Part shown: piece by piece, positions 24,201 to 32,540 of the stretch | How positions within the stretch are numbered: position 1 is the stretch's first letter | How the letters are laid out: each line of letters begins with the position of its first letter | DNA from: Porphyromonadaceae bacterium COT-184 OH4590 | GTDB taxonomy: Bacteria; Bacteroidota; Bacteroidia; Bacteroidales; Paludibacteraceae | Reading direction: 5' to 3' | NCBI GenBank assembly: GCA_000768855.1 | Contig: JRAN01000072.1 | Coordinates: 13,617-77,572 of the forward strand | DNA length: 63,956 nucleotides | The notes under the pieces: model-generated | What the model was told of the DNA's origin: nothing | Database searches by the model: none | What the model saw: the letters and a program-made list of their open reading frames with translations, nothing else | Position numbers and translations under genes: made by a program

Positions 24201-24839
24201 ATGGATAAGAGAGTCAAACTGACAGGATACATCGGAATTGCGGCGAGCCTGCTGATGTTCGCCGGCGATATGTTGCTTTACTTTACGACGGAAAATTTCA
24301 CCGGCAGGCACAACGAGTTGCTGCTATCGATGGGCAATGTCTCTTTCGGGCGATTGGTGGCGGGCGGTTTGCTCGGACCTCTGTCTGCCGTGCTCTACAT
24401 TGTGGGATTGTATCACCTCTATCTCCGCACCCAAGAACCCTACCGGCGTTCTGCACGGGTGATGTTTGCTATCTTTATCGTAGGCTATATGGTCGATGGG
24501 GCGTATCACGCCTTTTTCCCCGCCTTCGGCATTGTAGCAGCACAGGGGCATCCCGAACTGATAGAGCCACTTGCAAAATATGTCGGCTATCTGGGTATGC
24601 TCTTATTCGGATTCCTGGTGGTGGGTTGGACGATGTTCACCGTCATCACACTGCGTCGCCGCAACGATTATCCCTTGTGGATACTTCTCTTCAACCCGCT
24701 ACTGACCGCATGGCTCAACTTCGTATGGGTGCAGCTGCCGGCGCCTTTCCAAGTGCTGATTGCCGGAGGCTGGTACAACCTTATTCACACGCTATTTTTT
24801 GCCGCATCGCTATTATCATTAAAGAAATCAATTAAATAA
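24201..24839 (+). CDS. Multi-pass membrane protein, DUF6796-like
   Basis: 212 residues with six to seven hydrophobic helices (about 8-30, 48-72, 88-110, 125-148, 160-182, 188-208). It carries VKLTGYIGIAASLLMFAGDM, VDGAYHAFFPAFGIVA and LPAPFQVLIAGGWYNLIHTL, a pattern I link with the DUF6796 family of Bacteroidota and Proteobacteria; no activity is known. First gene of a five-gene operon behind a promoter almost identical to that of tetR. Confidence 0.65.
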   Translation: MDKRVKLTGYIGIAASLLMFAGDMLLYFTTENFTGRHNELLLSMGNVSFGRLVAGGLLGPLSAVLYIVGLYHLYLRTQEPYRRSARVMFAIFIVGYMVDGAYHAFFPAFGIVAAQGHPELIEPLAKYVGYLGMLLFGFLVVGWTMFTVITLRRRNDYPLWILLFNPLLTAWLNFVWVQLPAPFQVLIAGGWYNLIHTLFFAASLLSLKKSIK

Positions 24840-24848
24840 TATAAATAT

Positions 24849-25412
24849 ATGGAACTCTCTTTTTTTACAACATTCGAAATCGGTTGGCTGAATGGATGGA
24901 TACCGTCATTCGCCATGTTGCTGGTGCAAATTCTTTTTATGCTGCTCTTTCCTCAAGGAGGCAAACGTGCGGTCGACACGTCGTGGTACACACCTCAAGA
25001 CCGTCGGTACGCACTTCTGAGTTCGGCAGCTCAGGCAGCAGTGCTGATAGTATCTGTTTTTGCGCCGTTTAAGTTCGGTACCCCATGGTTTGCTGTCGGT
25101 ACGGCTGTTTACCTGATTGCATTTGCCCTGTTCGTATGGTCTTTCTTTTCGTATAAGGCAGGTAAGGCGGGCGAAACGATTCAGGGAGGCATTTACCGTT
25201 ACTCACGCAACCCGATGTATTTCTTCTTCATGCTCGGGATGCTCGGCGTATGCATCGCTACGGCCTCGTTGTGGTTGTTCATTGTCATGGTACCGTTTGC
25301 TGTTTTTACGCATGGCATTATCCTCGGAGAGGAACGTTATTGCGAAGCCACTTACGGCGAAAGCTACCGGAAATACAAAGCCAACACGCCACGATATTTT
25401 TTGTTTTTCTAA
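24849..25412 (+). CDS. Isoprenylcysteine-methyltransferase-like membrane protein 1
   Basis: 187 residues with about five hydrophobic helices and the ICMT/PEMT signature at the end: GGIYRYSRNPMYFFFMLGML binds SAM (RHPxY type, here RNPMY), followed by GEERYCEATYGESYRKYKAN with the conserved E-E and Y. It belongs to the large membrane methyltransferase family acting on lipids or small hydrophobic compounds; the substrate is unknown. It is followed 26 nt later by a paralogue with the same C-terminal signature, suggesting a tandem duplication. Confidence 0.82.
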   Translation: MELSFFTTFEIGWLNGWIPSFAMLLVQILFMLLFPQGGKRAVDTSWYTPQDRRYALLSSAAQAAVLIVSVFAPFKFGTPWFAVGTAVYLIAFALFVWSFFSYKAGKAGETIQGGIYRYSRNPMYFFFMLGMLGVCIATASLWLFIVMVPFAVFTHGIILGEERYCEATYGESYRKYKANTPRYFLFF

Positions 25413-25438
25413 ATGTACAATTATAAAATAAACAACCG

Positions 25439-25984
25439 ATGATAGAATATCTTAAAACATACCAATGGTGGTTGGGATTATCGCTGTTACTGGTTAGCTA
25501 TGTGCCGTTTGGCTTTGCCGATAAGGCAGCTGTGAGGCGTCTGAGAAACTTCTCTTTTATCTCTATTCGGGGTAAATGGTTTTCGTTTGTGCTGATGGCA
25601 TTTTATGCTACTTTTGCAATTGTGCCGTTTTTTGTAAAAACTACAAATTCAATCAGTTTGTTGGTTGCAGGAAATGTAGTTTTCGTTTTTGGTGCCCTAT
25701 GTACACTTGTCAGCTATGCGAACTATTTTTCCTCAAAACCCGACGAAACCATTACCAAAGGCTTGTACCACTATTCTCGCAATGCAATCTATGTTTCGGC
25801 TCTTTTTATGGAAATCGGCACAGTAATACTCTGTCGGTTGTGGATACTTGGGGTAGTGTTGGTACTGCACCTTGTGCTGCGTCACTATATTATTTTGGAA
25901 GAAGAACGCTACTGCGAACAGACTTACGGCGAAAGCTACCGGAAATACAAAGCCAATACACCACGATATTTTTTAATTGTATAA
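25439..25984 (+). CDS. Isoprenylcysteine-methyltransferase-like membrane protein 2
   Basis: 181 residues with four to five helices and GLYHYSRNAIYVSALFMEIG, LRHYIILEEERYCEQTYGE and SYRKYKANTPRYF, shared almost exactly at the end with the gene upstream. The RNPMY motif is changed to RNAIY, losing the proline, so SAM binding may be altered. The upstream half is quite different from its neighbour, so the two are old duplicates or C-terminally converted copies. Confidence 0.8.
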   Translation: MIEYLKTYQWWLGLSLLLVSYVPFGFADKAAVRRLRNFSFISIRGKWFSFVLMAFYATFAIVPFFVKTTNSISLLVAGNVVFVFGALCTLVSYANYFSSKPDETITKGLYHYSRNAIYVSALFMEIGTVILCRLWILGVVLVLHLVLRHYIILEEERYCEQTYGESYRKYKANTPRYFLIV

Positions 25985-26210
25985 GGCATTATAGATGTTG
26001 GGTATTGGGTATTGGGTATTGGGTTGTTAGGGGCGAACCCACGTGTTTGCCTAATAGAAACAGGGTACGTAGAGATGTATCAAAATACGCCCGAAAATAT
26101 ACAGAATAATCAATAATAATGATTATTAGTATTATGAGATAAAAAACGGAAACAGATGTGTTGGGTATTGGGCATAATGATAAAACAACCCAATACCTGA
26201 ATTAAAAATC
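25985..26210. repeat. Heptamer repeat with one palindrome
   Basis: GGTATTG heptamers (25997-26024), a palindrome GGGGCGAACCCACGTGTTTG (26030-26049), a 60-nt unique stretch, and a small inverted repeat AATAATCA/TGATTATT near 26105-26125. A few more heptamers end at 26200. It breaks the operon by 238 bp, so the two genes after it may need readthrough. Confidence 0.7.
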
Positions 26211-26222
26211 AATTAATAAGTC

Positions 26223-26888
26223 ATGCAAAAGAACGCCTACAGCAAACGGATGAACCGCTACGACGACGTACTGACCGGACGCCGCTGGTGGTCGCATATT
26301 TATATGAAGTACCTCTGGCGGACTGACGACAACGCCATTGCCCGCGAGGTGCTGGCGATGATTCCGGACGATTTTCGGGGGAAAATACTGGATGTACCCA
26401 TCGGTACGGCTGTCTTCACTGCCGAGAAGTTCAGCAGATTGACCGATACCGAAGTCGTCGGGCTGGACTATTCCGATGAGATGCTTGCCATTGCCGGCAA
26501 ACGTGCGGCGACGATGCAGCTCCGCAACCTCCGCCTCGAACAGGGCGACGTGGGCAAGCTGCCTTACCCCGACGAGAGCTTCGACTGTGTACTGTCGATG
26601 AGCGGTTTCCAAGCCTTCCCCGACAAACCGAAAGCATTTGCCGAAACCTTCCGCGTGCTGAAACAGGGCGGGCTTTTCTGCGGATGTTTTTATGTTACGG
26701 GGCAGCGTCCGTGTGCCGACCGTTTTGTACGTTACGTACTCAACCGCAAAGGGTTGTTCGTACCGCCCCACCTTACCCGCAACGAAGCCGAAGACCTGCT
26801 TCACTCCCTCTATGGCGATAAGGTAACGATAAAAATTTACAGCTCAACGCTTTTATTCAAGTGTATTAAACAAAAATCGAATAAATGA
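26223..26888 (+). CDS. Class I SAM-dependent methyltransferase
   Basis: 221 residues with the Rossmann methyltransferase motifs in order: ILDVPIGTAVFTAEKFSRL (motif I, with DxPxGTG-like DVPIGTA), VVGLDYSDEMLAIAGKRA (motif II), GDVGKLPYPDESFDCVLSM (motif III-IV) and RVLKQGGLFCGCFYV (motif V). Nothing in the rest identifies the substrate. The last four bases ATGA overlap the start of the SRPBCC gene, so these two are translated together. Confidence 0.85.
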   Translation: MQKNAYSKRMNRYDDVLTGRRWWSHIYMKYLWRTDDNAIAREVLAMIPDDFRGKILDVPIGTAVFTAEKFSRLTDTEVVGLDYSDEMLAIAGKRAATMQLRNLRLEQGDVGKLPYPDESFDCVLSMSGFQAFPDKPKAFAETFRVLKQGGLFCGCFYVTGQRPCADRFVRYVLNRKGLFVPPHLTRNEAEDLLHSLYGDKVTIKIYSSTLLFKCIKQKSNK

Positions 26889-27442
26889 AAGGTATAACAT
26901 GCATATTGCTCATATTTTTCGGAACAATCTGTATGAAAGCAAATTCACAAAACGAAAATACAATGGTGGAGCTTAGAGATACGATTGAGATAAACACCAC
27001 AATTGCTGCTGTTGCCAATTGGTTCGAGAACCTCGATACCAATTTTGTACGTTGGAACAAACGACATACCGAGTTTAGATACCTCACCGGTGGCAAAGAG
27101 ATAGGCGACAGAGTCTATTTCGCACAATGCGTGGAGGGTGTGTGGTACAAGATAAAAGCAGCCATAGTGAAAAAAGAGATAAACGACGAACTTTTTCTGC
27201 TTACCGTAAAATCGACAACAGGATTGGGCATCATAACCTTCCGGGCTGATAAACTATCCAACAGCACAGTACGGTTTATCCATATCGAATGTTTCGGCAA
27301 ACGGAAATCGTTCTTTGGTAATATTATCAACGGACTTGTATTTAAAATCCTGTTTCCAAAGATGGCAAATTGGGACTTAATACAACAGGATATGAAAGAA
27401 GACGATGCCAATCTGAAAAATATTTTGGAAGGGAAACAATAA
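26885..27442 (+). CDS. SRPBCC-fold (START-like) protein
   Basis: 185 residues. A short hydrophobic start (CILLIFFGTICMKANSQ) looks like a signal peptide; the domain begins at MVELRDTIEINTTIAAVANW and has WFENLDTNFVRWNKRHTEFR, a beta-rich middle (VYFAQCVEGVWYKIKAAIVK) and a long C-terminal helix with KMANWDLIQQDMKEDDANL. This is the helix-grip fold for binding hydrophobic ligands. Its neighbours (three methyltransferases) suggest it holds a lipid-like substrate. Export is uncertain, because a start at the second Met would give a cytoplasmic protein. Confidence 0.75.
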   Translation: MKGITCILLIFFGTICMKANSQNENTMVELRDTIEINTTIAAVANWFENLDTNFVRWNKRHTEFRYLTGGKEIGDRVYFAQCVEGVWYKIKAAIVKKEINDELFLLTVKSTTGLGIITFRADKLSNSTVRFIHIECFGKRKSFFGNIINGLVFKILFPKMANWDLIQQDMKEDDANLKNILEGKQ

Positions 27443-27537
27443 TATAAGAAGAATAAAACAGGTGTTGGGATGTTGGTAGCTTGTAATTGATGATATATCA
27501 GACAGGAGTAATTTATCGTTGTTTTATGTTTTTTCAT

Positions 27538-27545
27538 TACCTTTG
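27538..27545 (+). promoter_or_regulatory. Probable -7 element for nadE
   Basis: TACCTTTG lies 24 nt before the chosen nadE start. The matching TTTG is not at the ideal distance; TTG at 27519-27521 is the best candidate. Confidence 0.4.
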
Positions 27546-27569
27546 CAGAAACATAAAACATATTCTGGT

Positions 27570-29477
27570 ATGTATCATAATCTTATAAAAGTAGCAGCCG
27601 CAATACCTACGGTAAAAATAGCCGATTGCAAAACCAATGCCCAACAGATATTGGCGTTAATTGATAACGCGGCAAGTAAAGGGGTAGAAATAATATGTTT
27701 CCCCGAACTTTCGATTACCTCATATACTTGTGGCGACCTGTTTCTTAACTCTGCTTTGATAAAAAGTGCCGAAAAAGCTTTGTCTTTTCTTCTGGAACAG
27801 ACCAAACATCTCAATATTATTGCATTAGTAGGAATGCCTGTTATGGCAAACAATCAGCTGTTTAATTGTGCTGTTGCCTTTCGTAAAGGCAATATTTTAG
27901 GAGTTGTGCCCAAAACTTATTTGCCAAACAACAACGAATTTTATGAACATCGCTGGTTTGCCACAGGTATGGATACAGACCTTTATATTACTCTTGCCAA
28001 CCAAAAATGTCGCTTGTGTGCAAAAACTGTTTTTTCCTCCCTTCAGTTTGGTTTCTCAATAGAGATATGCGAGGATTTATGGGCGGTTGTTCCACCCTCT
28101 TCGTTTCAGGCTTTGCAGGGGTCGCATATAATATTCAATCTTTCGGCATCAAACGAAATTGTAGGCAAAAATGAATATCGTCGCAATCTTGTAACCCAAC
28201 AGAGTGGTCGATGCAATGCAGGATATGTATATGTTTCTTCAGGATTCGGCGAGAGCTCTACCGATTTGCTTTTTGCCTCTTCGGCAATAATTGCCGAAAA
28301 TGGTTCCATTTTGGCAGAGAGCGAACGTTTTGCACAGGAATCCCAACTTTTGATAACAGAGATAGATATAGATAGGCTAAAATGTGAACGACTAAAAAAC
28401 GACAGTTTCAAACACAACCAACAAAACGATTATAACAGCTCATTTTATAATTTGGAGTTCGAAACCGAGTACAATAAACCTTTTGAGATTACCCGATATA
28501 TCGAAAAACATCCTTTTATTCCCAAAGATAATCTATTTGACACTCACTGCAAAGAGATATTTGATATACAATCCAATGCTCTTGCGGTAAGGCTTATGAA
28601 TACCGATATTAAAAAAGCGGTAATAGGTATCTCCGGCGGATTAGACAGTTCTCTGGCTCTTATGGTAACCACTGCAACTTTTGACAAGCTCAAAATGCCA
28701 CGTACAAACATTATCGGCATAACCATGCCCGGATTTGGTACCACAAGGCGCACAAAAGACAATTCCATATCACTTATGCATTCACTGGGGATAACAGCCA
28801 AAGAGATTTCTATCGAAAAAGCAGTATTACAACACTTTGAGGACATTGGGCAAAATATAGACAATCATAACACTACATACGAAAACTCACAGGCTCGCGA
28901 ACGCACTCAAATTTTGATGGATATTGCCAACAAAGAAAATGCTCTTGTAATAGGAACAGGCGATATGAGCGAACTTGCATTGGGTTGGTGTACATATAAT
29001 GGCGACCATATGAGTATGTACGGAGTCAATAGCGGAATTCCCAAAACGCTAGTAAAACATCTTATCAAATGGATTGCTTTGAACAACACAGAAAAAGAGA
29101 TTTCCGACATTCTGTTCGATATTCTGAATACTCCTATTTCACCCGAATTGATTCCGCACAATAATAACGAAATTGTACAAAAGACAGAAGATGTAGTCGG
29201 TCCCTATGAACTTCATGATTTCTTTTTATACTATTTTTTGCGATTTGGCTACTCGTCCGAAAAAACCTTACTCTTCGCAAAGAAAGCTTTTGCTATGGAT
29301 TATTCAGACAGTGAGATAGAAAAATGGTTAAATATCTTTTTTTCAAGATTTTTCAGACAACAATTTAAGCGTTCATGTATGCCGGATGGCATAAAAGTGG
29401 GCAGTGTAGACCTATCTCCACGCGGAAGTCTGCGAATGGCAAGTGATATAGGGCTTAGTAATTTTGATATGTTATAA
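27570..29477 (+). CDS. nadE: Glutamine-dependent NAD+ synthetase
   Basis: 635 residues. Residues about 1-270 are a nitrilase-type glutaminase domain: VKIADCKTNAQQILALIDNA, EIICFPELSITSY (catalytic Glu), VVPKTYLPNNNEFYEHRWF (Lys) and FGFSIEICEDLWAVVPPSS (Cys). Residues about 330-635 are the amidating synthetase: KAVIGISGGLDSSLALMV (PP-loop SGGxDS), TTRRTKDNSISLMHSLGI, GTGDMSELALGWCTYNGDHM and PSSGIPKTL-like region. It makes NAD+ from NaAD using glutamine. The start MYHNLIKVAAAIPTV is the usual one; an upstream in-frame ATG overlaps the promoter. Confidence 0.95.
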   Translation: MYHNLIKVAAAIPTVKIADCKTNAQQILALIDNAASKGVEIICFPELSITSYTCGDLFLNSALIKSAEKALSFLLEQTKHLNIIALVGMPVMANNQLFNCAVAFRKGNILGVVPKTYLPNNNEFYEHRWFATGMDTDLYITLANQKCRLCAKTVFSSLQFGFSIEICEDLWAVVPPSSFQALQGSHIIFNLSASNEIVGKNEYRRNLVTQQSGRCNAGYVYVSSGFGESSTDLLFASSAIIAENGSILAESERFAQESQLLITEIDIDRLKCERLKNDSFKHNQQNDYNSSFYNLEFETEYNKPFEITRYIEKHPFIPKDNLFDTHCKEIFDIQSNALAVRLMNTDIKKAVIGISGGLDSSLALMVTTATFDKLKMPRTNIIGITMPGFGTTRRTKDNSISLMHSLGITAKEISIEKAVLQHFEDIGQNIDNHNTTYENSQARERTQILMDIANKENALVIGTGDMSELALGWCTYNGDHMSMYGVNSGIPKTLVKHLIKWIALNNTEKEISDILFDILNTPISPELIPHNNNEIVQKTEDVVGPYELHDFFLYYFLRFGYSSEKTLLFAKKAFAMDYSDSEIEKWLNIFFSRFFRQQFKRSCMPDGIKVGSVDLSPRGSLRMASDIGLSNFDML

Positions 29478-29559
29478 ATAATATAGCATATTTAACAGTT
29501 GAGTTCTGAACGTTTTTTTAACAACACACTGCCATTTAAGATTAAATTTATAGATGTGT

Positions 29560-29720
29560 AGTTAGTCAACCCTTAAAAATCGGCAACACACTATTGATCA
29601 ATAAATAACTATAACTTTTCTTGTATATATCTGTCAGATTTTGTAAAGTTGTAAAGAAAATTTTAGCAAAAAAGTTGATGGGGCAATGTTCGAGAAAGCT
29701 TTCTTGCATCTTTTTGCCTC
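29560..29720. mobile_element. Decayed IS left end, copy L
   Basis: This stretch (TAGTTAGTCAACCCTTAAAA, CTTGTATATATCTGTCAGAT, TTGTAAAGAAAATTTTA, then AAAGTTGATGGGGCAATGTT) matches 30808-31063 with a deletion of about 100 bp. The last part would encode the first residues of the transposase seen in copy R. It is too degenerate to be active. Confidence 0.6.
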
Positions 29721-29830
29721 TTTGGGGAAGTATAACTTTCCTTCTCAACAAACAATTTTGCCTGGTCCGGAATTACCATGTTTTACAAGCCAAAAAGACA
29801 GTAATTTTTAATGATTAACTAAATAATTGC

Positions 29831-29838
29831 TAATTTTG
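29831..29838 (+). promoter_or_regulatory. Probable -7 element of the CPBP gene
   Basis: TAATTTTG lies 45 nt before the ATG; a TTTA at 29807-29810 is the only -33 candidate at 20 nt spacing. Confidence 0.4.
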
Positions 29839-29882
29839 CAGAATCAAAAACAAGATTTATTTTCCAATAATTATACTGCAAT

Positions 29883-30737
29883 ATGAAAAAATATAACAAG
29901 CCTTTTCTTTTTTTCGGACTATCGCTACTAATACCCTGGGTACTATGGTTTACAGTTGCTTATCTAAGTCATAAAGCGGATAATAACTACCTTGTTTTGC
30001 AGGGCATTTTAGAACTTACAGGTTTGTTGGCTCCTGCTCTTGTTGCAGCTTATCTGTTTCTATCCGATAAAGATTTACTTGCCGACCTGAAAAAACGCTT
30101 CTTCGGAACACCTATCTCTACCGGGAAGTACCTCTGGATTACGCTCTTATTACCTCCTCTTTCTATTGTTCTGGCTCAACTCTTATCCCTTTGCTTCGGA
30201 CACAGTATCGACCAGTTTTATATTTCGGGTAAACCTTCCTTTACCTCCCAACCTTTTTCTCCTTGGTTCCTGCTGGCTTTTGCCCCGATAGCAGAAGAGT
30301 TGGCCTGGCACTCCTACGGTACAGACGCTTTAAGGCAGCGTTTCTCTTTATTCAAGACATCCGTACTATTTGCTATATATTGGGGATTTTGGCATCTGCC
30401 CCTATTTTTTGTCAAGGGATATTATCAGAGCGATGTGCAGGCGGAGGGTCTTATCTATACACTTAACTTCATTATAAGCCTGTTTGTTTTTGTGATAATT
30501 ATGAATTGGCTTTATTTCAAGACCAACCGAAATGTAATGATTGCCATACTTTTCCATCTGGTAGCCAACATTTCCAACGAAATATTCGCCACACACCCTG
30601 ATAGCAAAATCATCCAAAGCGCTATCTTTCTGATTATCTGTATGTATCTCTTAATCACGGATAAAAAGCTGTTTTTCGAAAAGCAATTTTCCAATTCTCA
30701 GGCAAGCAAACAAGCCTCGACTCCCGAAAAGATGTAA
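29883..30737 (+). CDS. CPBP (CAAX/Rce1-type) intramembrane protein
   Basis: 284 residues with about eight hydrophobic helices. AEELAWHSYGTDALRQRF holds the motif EExxxR region but with His where the Arg is expected; YWGFWHLPLFF has the FxxxH motif, and FHLVANISNE the HxxxN/B motif. So the two Glu and two His that make up the active site are kept, while the Arg is lost. CPBP proteins cleave or bind membrane peptides, often in bacteriocin immunity or processing. It lies between two remnants of the same IS and may have moved with it. Confidence 0.8.
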   Translation: MKKYNKPFLFFGLSLLIPWVLWFTVAYLSHKADNNYLVLQGILELTGLLAPALVAAYLFLSDKDLLADLKKRFFGTPISTGKYLWITLLLPPLSIVLAQLLSLCFGHSIDQFYISGKPSFTSQPFSPWFLLAFAPIAEELAWHSYGTDALRQRFSLFKTSVLFAIYWGFWHLPLFFVKGYYQSDVQAEGLIYTLNFIISLFVFVIIMNWLYFKTNRNVMIAILFHLVANISNEIFATHPDSKIIQSAIFLIICMYLLITDKKLFFEKQFSNSQASKQASTPEKM

Positions 30738-30807
30738 AAAAGCAAACAGACAGCAATTCGCGATACAGTAATTTTCGAATAGCCCTTTTTCTATCTGTGC
30801 TAATCAT

Positions 30808-31195
30808 TTAATTAGTCAACTTTTAAAAAAACCAACAACTCGCTATAAATCAACAAAATAACCATAATTTATCTTGCCTATATCTATCGGATTTTATAAA
30901 TTTGTAAAGAAAACCTTACAAAAAATTATGTTGTCAAAATCAGTCTCAGGGTTCGCTTTGCTTCTGGATGGAAAAACACCTTGAAAGCATCAACATCCAC
31001 TGTTTATTTTGGCAGGAAAAGTTGATTAGGCAATATTCAAGGGAGCTTTTTCGCCATTTTATTGTTCGGACCAACCATCGTCCTGCCAAACCTATCCGAC
31101 TGATTGTTGGTCTTTTAATTCTAAAGCACATCCGCGATCTATCGGATGAGAGCGTTGTTTAACAATAGGCGGGAAACAGAATAAAAGAGTTGCCT
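30808..31195 (+). mobile_element. Decayed IS5-type element, copy R
   Basis: After the end shared with copy L, a frame at 30968-31162 encodes MEKHLESINIHCLFWQ, FIVRTNHRPAKPIRLIVGLL and LILKHIRDLSDESVV, the N-terminus of an IS5-family (DUF772-like) transposase. It ends in TAA, and a TAG follows two codons on, where Glu and Trp are expected (VVEQW), then AGNRIKE. The rest of the transposase is lost. Confidence 0.65.
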
Positions 31196-31610
31196 TGATT
31201 TTTTTGATGATAAACTACAATTTAATGTCTATATTCCGACTATTTGTTATTCAAGAAAAACACAAAAAACACTATCCACACTGCATTATCGAACTTTTAC
31301 TGTTGGGGGGCATATTTTGAAAAAAAATGCGATAGGCTCAAATTAAAAATAACGCTTACTAAAAACGACTAAAATTTAAACCAAAAAATTTCTATCGCGT
31401 AATCTGGATTTAAGATTGATTCGACATAAAACAGCACAAAAAACAAGCTTTTGAGAATTTATATAAGTGGTTTTATTGGCAAATATCTGACAGTTTTGAG
31501 GATAAAAAACAGAAAAACTGTATTTCTAATTAATTTTTTTTGTACTTTTGCAGTTAGCTTTTGAATAAGCCTAAGAAATTAATAATAAAATAATAATTAT
31601 CCTAAATAAT
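31196..31610. other. AT-rich gene-free stretch with the etfB promoter
   Basis: No gene is visible on either strand. The last part holds TACTTTTG (31543-31550), 61 nt before etfB, fitting a -7 element without a clear -33. A fragment of the IS right end may lie at about 31280-31400 (GTTGGGGGGCATATTTTG), unproven. Confidence 0.4.
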
Positions 31611-32492
31611 ATGAGAATTATCGTTTTAGCAAAGCAAGTGCCTGATACTCGTAATGTAGGCAAAGATGCTATGAAAGAGGACGGCACCATCAATCGTGCT
31701 GCGTTGCCCGCTATCTTCAACCCCGAAGATTTGAACGCCCTGGAGCAAGCCCTCAGAATCAAAGACCAATACCCAGACACCACTATCACCATGCTTACCA
31801 TGGGACCCGGACGTGCGGCGGAGATTATCCGCGAGGGGTTGTATCGTGGTGCCGACAATGGCTATCTACTTACAGACAGGGCTTTTGCGGGTGCCGATAC
31901 TTTGGCTACCTCTTATGCTTTGAGTATGGCTATTCGTAAGATAGGCAAGTTCGATTTGATAATAGGCGGACGTCAGGCTATCGACGGCGATACCGCACAG
32001 GTAGGACCTCAGGTTGCCGAAAAACTCGGAATACCGCAAATCACTTATGCCGAAGAGATTGTCAAAATCGAAAACTCCAAAATTACGGTAAAACGGGGTA
32101 TATCGGGCGGAGTAGAAACAGTAACCGCCCCAATGCCTATTCTGATTACCGTGAACGGTTCGGCAGCAGAGTGCCGTCCTCGTAATGCAAAACTGTTGCA
32201 AAAATACAAACGCGCTTTAGGTGCACAAGAAAAGGCAGAAATAACAAAAACGGGTGAAAGCCTACCATTCGCAGAGATGTACGACCAATACCCATATCTC
32301 AACATAGTGGAATGGAGTGTAGCCGATGTAGAAGGCGATATTACACAATGCGGACTGTCGGGTTCACCAACGAAAGTTAAGACAATCCAAAACATTGTTT
32401 TTCAAGCAAAAGAGAATAAGGTTATCTCTTCGGAAGACAACGAAATAGATGCTTTAATGAAAGAGCTTATAGAAAATCATACTATCGGCTGA
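31611..32492 (+). CDS. etfB: Electron transfer flavoprotein beta subunit
   Basis: 293 residues matching EtfB/FixA: MRIIVLAKQVPDTRNVGKDA at the start, NPEDLNALEQALRIKD, TMLTMGPGRAAEIIREGLYR (AMP-binding region), FDLIIGGRQAIDGDTAQVGP and KRGISGGVETVTAPMPILIT. Together with EtfA it carries electrons from acyl-CoA dehydrogenase to the respiratory chain or to other acceptors. First gene of the etfB-etfA-ACAD operon, with 48 and 54 nt gaps. Confidence 0.95.
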   Translation: MRIIVLAKQVPDTRNVGKDAMKEDGTINRAALPAIFNPEDLNALEQALRIKDQYPDTTITMLTMGPGRAAEIIREGLYRGADNGYLLTDRAFAGADTLATSYALSMAIRKIGKFDLIIGGRQAIDGDTAQVGPQVAEKLGIPQITYAEEIVKIENSKITVKRGISGGVETVTAPMPILITVNGSAAECRPRNAKLLQKYKRALGAQEKAEITKTGESLPFAEMYDQYPYLNIVEWSVADVEGDITQCGLSGSPTKVKTIQNIVFQAKENKVISSEDNEIDALMKELIENHTIG

Positions 32493-32540
32493 TTATTTTA
32501 ATTAAATTGATTTTTAGAACAATATAAAACGTAATAAATA

